Source: JAEUKA01 sp035328405
GTDB taxonomy: Bacteria > Myxococcota_A > Polyangia > Palsa-1104 > JAEUJZ01
Length of the DNA stretch: 64,000 nucleotides
Direction: 5' to 3'
NCBI GenBank assembly: GCA_035328405.1
Contig: DAOLIT010000018.1
Coordinates: 1-64,000 of the forward strand
The translations under genes were made by a program, and so were the position numbers. Positions 9,268-17,243 of this stretch are shown piece after piece. The notes under the pieces are model-generated. The model did not search any database. It saw only the letters and a program-made list of their open reading frames with translations, and was not told the origin of the DNA. Positions within the stretch are counted from its first letter, which is position 1, and each line of letters opens with the position of its first letter.

Positions 9268-10767
9268 CTACTGCGGCAGCATCCGTGTTTGCGCGATTTG
9301 GCTGTACACAGAGACTCCCTTGCGTGCAATCCGTTTCTTTTGGGGGTCGTTCGGACTCACTGCATACAGGCCCATTTTGATGCGCATTCCGTGATTCCAT
9401 TCGTAGTTGTCCATGAGCGTCCAGTAGTGGTAGCCCTCGACGCGAACGCCCTCTGAAATCGCACGCAGAACCCACGAAAGGGAGTCCGAAACCCACGCAG
9501 CGGATTTTCCTGAATCCTGCGCATCCTCCACACCCGTTTCCGTCACAATCAGAGGCAACCCCTTTTCCTTTAAGGAGACGAGCACTTCATACAAACCGCG
9601 CGGATAGTGAAAGTCCGTTTCCAGAGTCAGGAAATTGAACGTCGTCAACGGAGAAAGAGACGGCAAAAGCGCCTTCGCGCTGCCCGGAATCACATTGCGC
9701 GCATAGTAATTCACCCCCACAAAATCCATTCTGTGCGCCAAATCCTGACGGTGCACCTTTTCCCCGTCGAGTTTTTCATCCAAATCCCCCTCGATCGTTG
9801 CGTTCAAAAACACGCGGTTTAACAGATAATCAAAATGCTTCGCTCCCTCGACATCCAAGGGATTCTCTGGATCGACGGGAGCGACTGCTTGCAGGTTGTA
9901 CACAACGCCCACCCGAACTGGCGTTTGGTCTCCGGCTGCATCCATGCGATCGGCCCCCTTTAGCGCGTCATACATCCTGGCGTGCGCTTCGATTTCGGAC
10001 AAAAGCACAGCTCGCGCCGCCTCGGCTTCCAGAACAACAGCAGGAGGTTGTGTGCGCTGTTCGGTAGGGAACACATAGCCCGCCAAAATCACAGCCGTAA
10101 ACGGTTCATTCAGCGTCGCCCAATCATCGACCTCGCCACCAAATTCTCGACCCAAAAAGGCGGCGTATTTGGCCGACTCCCGAACGATTCGCGCGCGATC
10201 TAACCACCCCCGATTTTTGCAACCTGCAAGATCCACATGACACCCATACGCATCGTGAAGCCACGTTGGGAGTGCATAGTGAATCAATGTGACCAGGGGT
10301 TTTATCCCCTGTTTTTTCAGTTCGGAAAAGACTCGGTGATAAAACGCGAGCGCCGGTTTGGATGCGGCTTGCTTCAACGCATCCATGTCATTGATTCCGT
10401 CGGTGGCAGTTGGAAAAACGCGCCCCCATTCGATCGAAAGACGCAAGGAATTGTTGTGAAGTTGCTGGGCCGCGAGCGCAATGTCCTGCGGATACAACTC
10501 GAAAAAACCCGGCCCGGCAGAAAGGGGGTCTCCGCTCAGGTACAAACCGGGCTTTGCACGTAGTTCAGGACGAGTCACATACTCGGCCCAATCGGAAGCA
10601 TATTCACATTCCGCTTTCGGAACGGAGGGACAACCCATTTCTGTCTGAAAACCCGCGATGGCCGTCCCGAAACGAAAGTCCTTGGGAAACTCGCTTTTTT
10701 CAGGAGGCGATTCACACGCAACACTCAGCGCAAAACAGAGAACCGAAAACAGGGGAAGCCTTTTCAC
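9268..10767 (-). CDS. Glycoside hydrolase family 1 lipoprotein (beta-glucosidase-like)
   Basis: 499 residues starting with a lipoprotein signal (MKRLPLFSVLCFALSVAC), so the enzyme is probably anchored at the inner or outer membrane facing the periplasm or outside. The rest is a GH1 barrel: FPKDFRFGTAIAGFQTE, LRLSIEWGRVFP, TLNEPF near 217 with the acid/base glutamate, GVNYYARN, and VTETGVED near 408 with the nucleophile (usually TENG, here TETG), then YHYWTLMDNYEWNHGMRIKMGLY. Retaining hydrolysis of beta-glucosides or related glycosides is expected; the substrate cannot be read from sequence. Most bacterial GH1 enzymes are cytoplasmic, so the lipoprotein form is uncommon. It lies 63 bases downstream of the TolQ-type gene on the same strand. 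Confidence 0.9.
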   Translation of the reverse strand: MKRLPLFSVLCFALSVACESPPEKSEFPKDFRFGTAIAGFQTEMGCPSVPKAECEYASDWAEYVTRPELRAKPGLYLSGDPLSAGPGFFELYPQDIALAAQQLHNNSLRLSIEWGRVFPTATDGINDMDALKQAASKPALAFYHRVFSELKKQGIKPLVTLIHYALPTWLHDAYGCHVDLAGCKNRGWLDRARIVRESAKYAAFLGREFGGEVDDWATLNEPFTAVILAGYVFPTEQRTQPPAVVLEAEAARAVLLSEIEAHARMYDALKGADRMDAAGDQTPVRVGVVYNLQAVAPVDPENPLDVEGAKHFDYLLNRVFLNATIEGDLDEKLDGEKVHRQDLAHRMDFVGVNYYARNVIPGSAKALLPSLSPLTTFNFLTLETDFHYPRGLYEVLVSLKEKGLPLIVTETGVEDAQDSGKSAAWVSDSLSWVLRAISEGVRVEGYHYWTLMDNYEWNHGMRIKMGLYAVSPNDPQKKRIARKGVSVYSQIAQTRMLPQ

Positions 10768-10830
10768 GCCGCGCAGTATCTTCGGCTTCCCCCATCAAGT
10801 CGATGGTTTTGTGGGGTCCTCCCCCAATCG

Positions 10831-11601
10831 CTAGTGCAAGTAGTTGCGTTTGATGAGGTTGAGCAAGTCGTTGTGAAACGTGTCCATTTCACCGACGAGT
10901 ACTTTGATGCGACGCGCAAAATAATTGAACGCCATCACGGCAGGAATCGCTGCGACAAGACCGATGGCCGTGGCAATCAACGCCTCAGCGATGCCGGGTG
11001 CGACGGTGGCCAGGTTTGCCGTGCCGCGACTCCCAATGCTGCGAAAGGCGTCCATGATGCCCCAAACCGTTCCAAAGAGACCCACAAAGGGGGCTGAAGA
11101 ACCGACCGTTGCAAGCAGAGGCGTCAGGGATTCCAGTGCTGTTGTTTCTGCAATCGCGGCTCGACGAAGCGCCCGCTCGATGTTTTCTAGGTCGCTTTCG
11201 GTGTCTGTTCCGCTTTCCTTCGTCTCGCGTTTTTTCAGAAGGCGCGTCAGTTCCAAATACCCCGCTCGAAATTGAGCAGCGACGGGAGAACGTCTCAATC
11301 CCTTCGTTTGGTCGTACACCTTGTCTAGCTTTTTGGCCTGCCAAAACACATCCAAAAACTGATCCGTTTCGCGATTGGCGAGCACGATTTGATAGCCCTT
11401 GTAGCCAATCACAAACGTGGTCACGACAAAGAACGCGATCAGCAAAAACAAGACAAACAGAACCACGCCCCCCGAACTCAGCACGAGCTGAAACAAATCC
11501 AATTCCCGGCCCGCAGGAACAGGGTTTGGCGTGGCGACCGAAGAAACCGACAGGAGCAACATGCGTCCGCGAGGGTAAACCCACCCAGCCAACAGGGTCA
11601 A
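10831..11601 (-). CDS. MotA/TolQ/ExbB-family proton channel subunit
   Basis: 256-residue polytopic protein. Three membrane segments are evident: about 40-66 (GGVVLFVLFLLIAFFVVTTF), and two in the C-terminal half around LLATVGSSAPFVGLFGTVWG and IAEALIATAIGLVAAIPAVMAFNYF. These signatures are those of TolQ/ExbB, which use proton flow to energise the outer membrane through TolR/ExbD and TolA/TonB. No tolR, exbD, tolA or tonB lies next to it; the downstream gene is a GH1 lipoprotein, while tolB is 2 kb away. Start is uncertain: TTG 11601 has AAAGG seven bases upstream, while ATG 11562 gives a 243-residue protein without a clear ribosome-binding site. It is divergent from the CAP-domain lipoprotein. 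Confidence 0.88.
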   Translation of the reverse strand: MTLLAGWVYPRGRMLLLSVSSVATPNPVPAGRELDLFQLVLSSGGVVLFVLFLLIAFFVVTTFVIGYKGYQIVLANRETDQFLDVFWQAKKLDKVYDQTKGLRRSPVAAQFRAGYLELTRLLKKRETKESGTDTESDLENIERALRRAAIAETTALESLTPLLATVGSSAPFVGLFGTVWGIMDAFRSIGSRGTANLATVAPGIAEALIATAIGLVAAIPAVMAFNYFARRIKVLVGEMDTFHNDLLNLIKRNYLH

Positions 11602-11675
11602 TCTTTGGCCTTTCCCCTTTTTTCATTTTGGGTTATGCGGCGATCTCGGTTTCACAACCACAGGAGGTTCTCAAC

Positions 11676-12284
11676 ATGAAAACAAAACGTCGTCTTGCCC
11701 TTCACCAGCTTGCCTTGCCCTCGATGATCGCTTCTGCGCTCGCGCTTTCTGCCTGCGGAGAGCCCGGCCTCGAGGAAACCGAGACTGCGGGCTATCCCGC
11801 GCCACTGGCCGTCGAACCGGACGAAACGGAAAGAACGGCCCAAGCCGTCGATCCCACACAACTTGCGAAGTTTCGTGCTGCCCTGCTCACGGCGGTGAAC
11901 AAGGCGCGGGCGACGGCGCGAAAGTGCGGGACAACTTCGTATGCCGCAGTTCCGGCGCTTGTGGAAAACAGCAAACTCGACACGTCCTCACAAGCTCACG
12001 CAAAGGACATGGCCACCAAGAATTTCTTCAGCCACACCGGTTCCGATGGTTCGCAGCCGTGGGATCGCATGAAACGAGCCGGCTACAGCTATTCCTATGC
12101 GGGAGAAAACATCGCGGCGGGCAATTCGACCGTCGATGCCACGATGACTCAGTGGCTCAACAGCCCAGGACACTGCGCAAACATCATGGGTCGCAACTTC
12201 ACCCAGGTCGGTTTCGGCTACGACTACAACTCGGCAGCGCGATACAAGCACTACTGGGTTCAGAATTTCGCGAAACCGCTCTGA
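11676..12284 (+). CDS. CAP/SCP-domain lipoprotein
   Basis: 202-residue exported protein with lipoprotein signal (hydrophobic core then ALALSAC near residues 19-25) and a CAP (CRISP/antigen-5/PR-1) domain. Family signs are HAKDMATKNFFSHTGSDG, GYSYSYAGENIAAG, MTQWLNSPGHCANIMG and FTQVGFGYDY. The bacterial YkwD-like branch is widespread, secreted and of uncertain function; the two histidines and glutamates form a probable cavity site. ATG 11676 is chosen because AGGAGG sits at 11662-11667 and a signal peptide follows at once, even though the frame stays open upstream across the antisense TolQ gene. It probably has its own promoter in the 75-base divergent gap. Confidence 0.9.
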   Translation: MKTKRRLALHQLALPSMIASALALSACGEPGLEETETAGYPAPLAVEPDETERTAQAVDPTQLAKFRAALLTAVNKARATARKCGTTSYAAVPALVENSKLDTSSQAHAKDMATKNFFSHTGSDGSQPWDRMKRAGYSYSYAGENIAAGNSTVDATMTQWLNSPGHCANIMGRNFTQVGFGYDYNSAARYKHYWVQNFAKPL

Positions 12285-12601
12285 TTCCGCACGTCGCTTC
12301 TACCTCGTCCATTCCTCCCTCAATCAACCTCCCGCAGTCTGGGGCAAGGCTGACTTGACGCCTTCCCGAAACCCGCAAGCGAACACCTCCGCGACGCTTT
12401 TTGCTCGCGGAAAGACGCAACACGCTTCTTCATCAAAAGCGGAAATGGATCGCGGTCAGGACGACAGCCAACCCAAGCACGGCGACCGAAAGAAAAGCTG
12501 ACGGCACGCCGTCGCACGAAAAGTTTGAGCGGGGAAAAAGGGAACGCTGCGCCGAGCAGAACGCCGACGCAGCGAAGGTTCGAGCGGGAAAGAAACGGAC
12601 T
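12285..12601. other. 317-base intergenic gap
   Basis: Convergent gap between the CAP lipoprotein and rpsI. Short open frames exist on both strands but none has a convincing start, ribosome-binding site or recognisable protein. The only structure I see is the terminator-like hairpin listed separately. No tRNA or known RNA motif was recognised. Confidence 0.6.
12535..12574 (-). terminator. Possible rho-independent terminator after rplM-rpsI
   Basis: On the - strand, CGCTGCG (12574-12568) and CGCAGCG (12551-12545) can form a 7-bp GC stem with a 16-base loop, followed by TTCCCTTTTT. It starts 28 bases after the rpsI stop. The loop is long and the U run is interrupted by C, so this is a modest call. 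Confidence 0.4.
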
Positions 12602-13003
12602 CTAGCGTTTCGAGAACTGGAATCGAGCGCGAGCGCCGCGCTGACCGTATTTCTTGCGTTCTTTGCGGCGAGGATCGCGGGTCACGTAGCCAGCGCTCTT
12701 GAGCGCAGAACGGAAACCTGCGTTCACTTTCAGAAGTGCGCGCGTGATGCCCAGCCGAATCGCGTTGGCTTGCCCGGACAGGCCTCCGCCCATCACGTTC
12801 ACGTAGACATCGTAATTGGCCGATTGAGCGGTCAACTCAAGTGCTTGGCGCAAAACCATTTTGGAAGTCGCGCGCCCGAAGTAGTTGTCGATGTCCCGAC
12901 GATTGATGGTGACTTTGCCGGACCCCGGCATCATCCAGACTCTAGCGACGGCCTCTTTTCTGCGACCGGTCGCATACACTGCATTTCGTTCGACGTTTGC
13001 CAT
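12602..13003 (-). CDS. rpsI: 30S ribosomal protein S9
   Basis: 133 residues, normal length for S9, a protein of the small-subunit head whose C-terminal tail reaches the P-site tRNA. Features are YATGRRKEAVARVW, DNYFGR, VYVNVMGGGLSGQANAIRLGI and the basic end RKERKKYGQRGARARFQFSKR with the universally conserved terminal KR. Start ATG 13003 has GGAAGG just upstream. It follows rplM by 11 bases, the standard bacterial L13-S9 operon. Confidence 0.98.
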   Translation of the reverse strand: MANVERNAVYATGRRKEAVARVWMMPGSGKVTINRRDIDNYFGRATSKMVLRQALELTAQSANYDVYVNVMGGGLSGQANAIRLGITRALLKVNAGFRSALKSAGYVTRDPRRKERKKYGQRGARARFQFSKR

Positions 13004-13014
13004 GTGAAACCTTC

Positions 13015-13479
13015 CTACGCGCGCATCGTCTTCAACGCGACCTTGTTGGGCTGCTGCGCGGTGTGAGGATGTTCAGCGCCCGGATACACCTTGAGCTTTT
13101 TGATGATGACTCGACCGAGCGGACCTTTCGGCAACATGCCCCACACTGCTCGGCGAATCACCTCGTCCGAACGATCCCGGAGCATTTCCTTTGCAGGTCG
13201 TGCTTTGAGACCGCCCAAGTACAAGGTGTGTTTGTAATACATCTTGTCGTCGAGCTTTTTGCCCGACAGATGAACCTTCTGCGCGTTCAGCACAACCACA
13301 AAGTCACCACTGTCCACATGTGGGGTGAAGTCGGCCTTGTGCTTGCCGCGCAAAAGCGTAGCGATTTGAGTCGCCGCCCGTCCCAGGGTGAGGCCTGCCA
13401 CGTCCACGACGTGCCATTTGCGATCAACCTGCGCTTGTTCGGGCTTCTTGAAAAACGTGCTCGGAACTGGAGTAGCCAT
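13015..13479 (-). CDS. rplM: 50S ribosomal protein L13
   Basis: 154 residues with the whole L13 fold: WHVVDVAGLTLGRAAT, LLRGKHKADFTPHVDSGD, VVVLNAQKVHLSGKKLDDK, LRDRSDEVIRRAVWGMLPK and LKVYPGAEHPHTAQQP. An early assembly protein of the large subunit. ATG 13479 is chosen because AGGGA is seven bases upstream; a longer in-frame reading to 13542 would add a tail not found in the family and would overlap the promoter. First gene of the L13-S9 operon, preceded by a good sigma70-type promoter. Confidence 0.97.
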   Translation of the reverse strand: MATPVPSTFFKKPEQAQVDRKWHVVDVAGLTLGRAATQIATLLRGKHKADFTPHVDSGDFVVVLNAQKVHLSGKKLDDKMYYKHTLYLGGLKARPAKEMLRDRSDEVIRRAVWGMLPKGPLGRVIIKKLKVYPGAEHPHTAQQPNKVALKTMRA

Positions 13480-13513
13480 GCAAATTCCCTGCGGGAGTTT
13501 CCTAGAGGGACTG

Positions 13514-13542
13514 GAACTATCGGATCGCAACCCAGGTGTCAA
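13514..13542 (-). promoter_or_regulatory. Probable rplM-rpsI promoter
   Basis: On the - strand, TTGACA (13542-13537), an exact -35 consensus, is followed after 17 bases by TAGTTC (13519-13514), a weak -10. Transcription would start about 30 bases ahead of the L13 ATG. Spacing and position support it; the -10 match is poor. Confidence 0.55.
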
Positions 13543-13559
13543 GCAAGTTGTTGGTTTCC

Positions 13560-13579
13560 GTGAAGGAACTGGCCTTCAC
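13560..13579. repeat. Perfect inverted repeat in the rplM-tolB divergent region
   Basis: GTGAAGG (13560-13566), six bases, then CCTTCAC (13573-13579). It lies just upstream of the rplM -35 box and about 115 bases before the tolB start. It could be an operator for either gene, or a hairpin; on the + strand it is followed by a T-rich stretch, but there is no + gene before it to terminate. Confidence 0.5.
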
Positions 13580-13693
13580 TCTGTTTGGTTCTTTGCCCCT
13601 GCCTTTTGCTGAAACTTGCGGAAGCCCATGTCCACTTGGTTTTGCACGGGTCCATGCTTGGTTTTTCCGAAAAGGGACGATACGGTATGGCTA

Positions 13694-15007
13694 ATGCGTC
13701 TGTCGGTGCTCGCGATTTTCTCCTTGGGTTTGCCTCTTTGCATGGCTCTTTTCGGAGAGCATTCTTCGCGTGCAGATGTCAGCGACGTGGTGCGTTTCCG
13801 AATCACCAATCCAGGGCAAGCACTTTACAAAATTGCGATCCCCGGAATGCTTGGCGACGGAGATCACGGGCGGGTTTTGCAAGAAGTGCTATCGGGTGAC
13901 TTGAATGCGTCGGGTTTGTTCAAATCGCTTGATCCCACCTCTTTCGTTGCGGACTTGGCCAAGGAAGAACTGTCGATCGCGCCCGATTCGTGGCGTACCG
14001 TCGGAGCAGAGGGTGTGATCAAAGCGCGCATCTCGCTGAACGGAAGCGATCTCGCGATCGAATTTCGGCTGTACGAAGTCATCAAGGGCGACCGGGCAGT
14101 CCTCACAAAGAGCTATCGCGCCCCGGTGAGCAGCGTGCGCCGGTTGGCTCACTCCTTCGCCGATGAAGTCGTCCGGTATTTCACCGGTGAGGATTCGTTT
14201 TTTGGCACGCAGATCGCTTTTTCTCGTTCGGTCGGACGCGAACAAGAATTGGTCACGATGGATTACGACGGTGCCGACCAGCGCACGTTGACTCAAAACC
14301 ATTCTCAGAACATGTTGCCGTCGTGGCATCCGTCAGGCTCCTCCTTGCTGTATACGAGTTTTGTGCGGGGAACCCCGGATTTGTGGGCGATCCCAACGAA
14401 CGGGGCCAAGCCTCGGCGGATTTCAACGCGCCCCGGTTTGAATACAGGGGGTGTGTTTTCTCCAGACGGAAGCCGCATCGCCGTCACGCTTTCGTTCGAG
14501 GGAAACAGCGAGATTTATCTCATCACGCCGTCTGGGGAACTCATCAAGCGACTGACCAACAATCCTGCGATCGACAGTTCCCCAACGTGGTCTCCCGATG
14601 GAAGCGAGATCGCTTTTGTGTCCGATCGCCATGGAAGTCCACAAATTTGGAAAATGTCAGCGACGGGCGCGGACCAAGCAAAACTCACGCGGAAAGGCAG
14701 TTACAATGTCGAGCCCGCGTGGAATCCCAAACCGCTTGCGGGCAAGTCGCTCATCGCGTTTTCGGGTCGGGATGAAAAAGGAACCTTGGATATTTTCACC
14801 GTCGATGCGTCGAACGGAGACTTGCAGCGCATCACCGAAAACCAGGGCTCGAACAGCCACCCGAGCTGGGCGCCAACGGGACGAGCACTTGTATTCAAAT
14901 CCTCTCGAGGTGGCGTCTACATTTCGACGGCGGATGGGAAAACCCAACGTCCCATCTTCCGAGGAAACGCCGACGCGCCCTCGTGGGGCCCCATTCCAAA
15001 ACGGTAG
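13694..15007 (+). CDS. tolB: TolB, periplasmic beta-propeller of the Tol-Pal system
   Basis: 437 residues from ATG 13694. Signal peptide (MRLSVLAIFSLGLPLCMALF), an N-terminal alpha/beta domain to about residue 140 (PDSWRTVGAEGVIKARI, SFADEVVRYFTGE), then a six-bladed propeller with repeated segments such as PSWHPSGSSLLYTS, FSPDGSRIAVTLS and PTWSPDGSEIAFVSDR. In the family TolB binds Pal and helps constrict the outer membrane at division. ATG 13694 is preferred over an upstream in-frame TTG (13616) because the signal peptide begins there; the ribosome-binding site is not strong. No tolA or pal is beside it. It converges on the CBS gene with a 15-base gap. Confidence 0.93.
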   Translation: MRLSVLAIFSLGLPLCMALFGEHSSRADVSDVVRFRITNPGQALYKIAIPGMLGDGDHGRVLQEVLSGDLNASGLFKSLDPTSFVADLAKEELSIAPDSWRTVGAEGVIKARISLNGSDLAIEFRLYEVIKGDRAVLTKSYRAPVSSVRRLAHSFADEVVRYFTGEDSFFGTQIAFSRSVGREQELVTMDYDGADQRTLTQNHSQNMLPSWHPSGSSLLYTSFVRGTPDLWAIPTNGAKPRRISTRPGLNTGGVFSPDGSRIAVTLSFEGNSEIYLITPSGELIKRLTNNPAIDSSPTWSPDGSEIAFVSDRHGSPQIWKMSATGADQAKLTRKGSYNVEPAWNPKPLAGKSLIAFSGRDEKGTLDIFTVDASNGDLQRITENQGSNSHPSWAPTGRALVFKSSRGGVYISTADGKTQRPIFRGNADAPSWGPIPKR

Positions 15008-15022
15008 CCCACAAACTTTCAG

Positions 15023-15451
15023 CTAGGTTTCTTCCTGTTCAAGGTGGATTCGCGCAAAGCGGAGAAAGTCAGCCTCGGTGATGATGCCGACGAGCTTTCC
15101 GTCCGAAATGACTGGCAGACATCCATATTTGTGCTTTTCCAGGGTGCGAGCAGCCTCAGCAGCATGTGCGGTCGGAGTCGTGGTGAGCACATCCTTGACC
15201 ATCACCATCTCAATCGGAATGTCGCGCGCCACGTCTCCTGGCCGTTCGGCGCTCGGGTTTCCATGACTGACCCAAGCCGCCAAAATCGTTCGGTGCGTGA
15301 CGAGACCAACCAAGCGGTCGTCTCCATCGACAACAGGCAAATGTCGAATGCGGCCCACTCGCATGATTCGGTCGGCCAAATCGAGGCTGTCGCCGACACG
15401 AAGCGCCTCGACAACGTCGGTCATGATGTCCTTCACAGTGGTGATCGCCAT
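15023..15451 (-). CDS. Tandem CBS-domain protein
   Basis: 142 residues, two CBS motifs and nothing else: one near 5-60 (VKDIMTDVVEALRVGDSLDL, RHLPVVDGDDRLVGLVTHR) and one near 82-135 (VKDVLTTTPTAHAAEAARTL, GCLPVISDGKLVGIITEADFL). Such paired domains usually bind adenine nucleotides and act as energy or ligand sensors, either by regulating a partner or alone; no partner is evident. Start ATG 15451 is fixed by GGAGGAAGAA directly upstream; the frame stays open further but would reach into the divergent uracil-DNA glycosylase gene. Confidence 0.9.
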   Translation of the reverse strand: MAITTVKDIMTDVVEALRVGDSLDLADRIMRVGRIRHLPVVDGDDRLVGLVTHRTILAAWVSHGNPSAERPGDVARDIPIEMVMVKDVLTTTPTAHAAEAARTLEKHKYGCLPVISDGKLVGIITEADFLRFARIHLEQEET

Positions 15452-15540
15452 TTCTTCCTCCACAGCCCAAAGCCCGATCCAAGTGGGCAGCAGCCCTAAC
15501 ATACGTCGCTCGCTGCGAAATTGCATTACTATCTCGGCCC

Positions 15541-16695
15541 ATGACGCGGCCACTTTCCCCTACAGGTCATCTAGAACCTACATTGGCAGCCCCCACAGCG
15601 GCAGCCGGTTTGACAGCGACGGTTGATGGTGGCGAACAGCCAATTGCAGAATTGCGTCGCATCGTCAGTTCCATGCGCGCTCGCCTCGATTGGATTCGGA
15701 ACGGAGGCATAGACGGTATTCCTGTGTCGGATTTGCAACACGCACAACCGGGCACAACAACAGCCGAGACCGCGCCCACGCGATTCTTTGAGGAGAGCAG
15801 ACCAGCGGGAGCGGTCCATGCTCCGCCGGAAATGTTGAGAACCCGAGCGTCGCAAGAGGGAGACCGTCCCCCGGTTGCGAACCACCCAACTGACGCCGAA
15901 GCAGCGGCTCGGGCCGCACTTGAGCGCGCGAAATTGCTTGCGGCTGCGCCGATGGAACCAAGCCGTTCCCGAGTGCGCGACAAACCAGCGTCGAGCAAGT
16001 TGTTTGCGGAACCCACAACCCAAAACACTCCCGGCGGAGATTATCCCGAACTTACCTCGCTGCCTCACGGTGAAGAAGGTTTGCGAATCGTGCGTGACTT
16101 CATCGGAGATTGCCGTCGCTGCAAGTTGTGTCATGGCCGCAACCAGTTGGTTTTTGGCGAAGGCAGCGCATACCCATGGATCGCGTTCGTCGGAGAAGGT
16201 CCCGGTGCGGACGAAGACAGAACGGGGCGACCTTTTGTCGGCGCTGCGGGTGAATTGCTCTCGAAAATGATCAAGGCGATGGGAGAACATGCGCTCAAAA
16301 TGGGGTTGCCCGAACTGGCTTCTCGTCTAAAACGTGAGGAGGTGTACATCGGCAACGTCGTCAAATGCCGCCCACCCGGAAACCGCACGCCCGAACCGGA
16401 CGAAGTTTCGGCTTGCGGAGGCTTCATTACGGCGCAGCTTGCGTGTTTGGCCCCTCGTGTCATCGTCGCACTTGGTCGTACACCCACCCAGTTTTTGCTA
16501 CAGAACAACGCTCCGCTCGGGCGACTGCGCGGCCAGTTTGGCGTTTTTCGCGGCGTGCCCGTCATGCCGACCTATCACCCCGCGTACCTCCTGCGAGCGC
16601 CCTCGGCCAAAGCGCAAGTCTGGGAGGATTTGAAACTCGTCATCTCGCGCCTCGCGGAATGCCAAAGCGAGACGCAGCAGATGGCGCAGCTTTGA
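15541..16695 (+). CDS. Family 4 uracil-DNA glycosylase with long N-terminal extension
   Basis: Removes uracil from DNA, starting base-excision repair. The C-terminal ~210 residues form an iron-sulfur family-4 enzyme: CRRCKLC near 195 and further cysteines near 271, 287 and 297 are candidates for the [4Fe-4S] cluster; GEGPGADEDRTGRPFVGAAG near 220 is motif A; NVVKCRPPGNRTPEPDE and the late HPAYLLR motif complete the active site. The first ~175 residues are Ala/Pro-rich, low in recognisable structure and longer than in typical enzymes (about 190-250 residues in total). Start ATG 15541 lacks a strong ribosome-binding site, so a shorter form cannot be excluded. Divergent from the CBS gene. Confidence 0.92.
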   Translation: MTRPLSPTGHLEPTLAAPTAAAGLTATVDGGEQPIAELRRIVSSMRARLDWIRNGGIDGIPVSDLQHAQPGTTTAETAPTRFFEESRPAGAVHAPPEMLRTRASQEGDRPPVANHPTDAEAAARAALERAKLLAAAPMEPSRSRVRDKPASSKLFAEPTTQNTPGGDYPELTSLPHGEEGLRIVRDFIGDCRRCKLCHGRNQLVFGEGSAYPWIAFVGEGPGADEDRTGRPFVGAAGELLSKMIKAMGEHALKMGLPELASRLKREEVYIGNVVKCRPPGNRTPEPDEVSACGGFITAQLACLAPRVIVALGRTPTQFLLQNNAPLGRLRGQFGVFRGVPVMPTYHPAYLLRAPSAKAQVWEDLKLVISRLAECQSETQQMAQL

Positions 16696-16754
16696 GACCA
16701 AAACACACGACACGAAACCACTTCAACCCACTACACCCGACAAAGGAGATCCAC

Positions 16755-17243
16755 ATGTCTCGTTTCGCTTTTGCCCAACCATTTCGCTGTGTTCTCGTCG
16801 CGCTTCTTCTGTCCATCGGTTCGACTCAGGCGCTCGCGTTGCCTCCGGCAGGCAGCATCGTAGTTACCGAGCGACGCCTCAACCACGCACTCGGCTCGTT
16901 CCACGAAGATCTGAAAACCGAAGCAAAAAAAGTGCTCACGCGCGCGCCCGAACACGAAAATTGGAAACTCTATTTCGTCGCGCATCTGAAAAAGGCTGCG
17001 GGCGACAGCAAGGTCAATGTCGTGTTTTATGACGCAAACCAGACGGGAAAAGCCGCCACTGGGCGCGAGCCAGTTCACTTTGCGGAAATCAACACCCAAC
17101 CCAGCGCCAAAGTCCTGATGTCGGACGTCGAGCTTCGACCGGATCAAGGTTTCAAACAGGGCGGAAAATATCAGGTGTTGATCACGCGGCTCATCAACGG
17201 GAAAGAGGAAGTGTACGCACGGACGCAGGTCGAACTGAAGTAG
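16755..17243 (+). CDS. Small exported protein of unknown function
   Basis: 162 residues starting at ATG 16755 with AAAGGAG 8 bases upstream, which clearly marks the start although the frame is open further upstream inside the glycosylase gene. A signal peptide (LVALLLSIGSTQALALP) is followed by a soluble domain with a long amphipathic helix (RLNHALGSFHEDLKTEAKKV) and beta-rich C-terminal half. I do not recognise the family. Its last 50 bases overlap the end of the convergent Lon-type gene, a real antisense overlap of coding 3' ends. Likely periplasmic. Confidence 0.8.
   Translation: MSRFAFAQPFRCVLVALLLSIGSTQALALPPAGSIVVTERRLNHALGSFHEDLKTEAKKVLTRAPEHENWKLYFVAHLKKAAGDSKVNVVFYDANQTGKAATGREPVHFAEINTQPSAKVLMSDVELRPDQGFKQGGKYQVLITRLINGKEEVYARTQVELK

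Noticed and set aside
11109..11675. Upstream extension of the CAP-lipoprotein frame
   Set aside because: It is antisense to the TolQ-type gene; AGGAGG and the lipoprotein signal mark the start at 11676.
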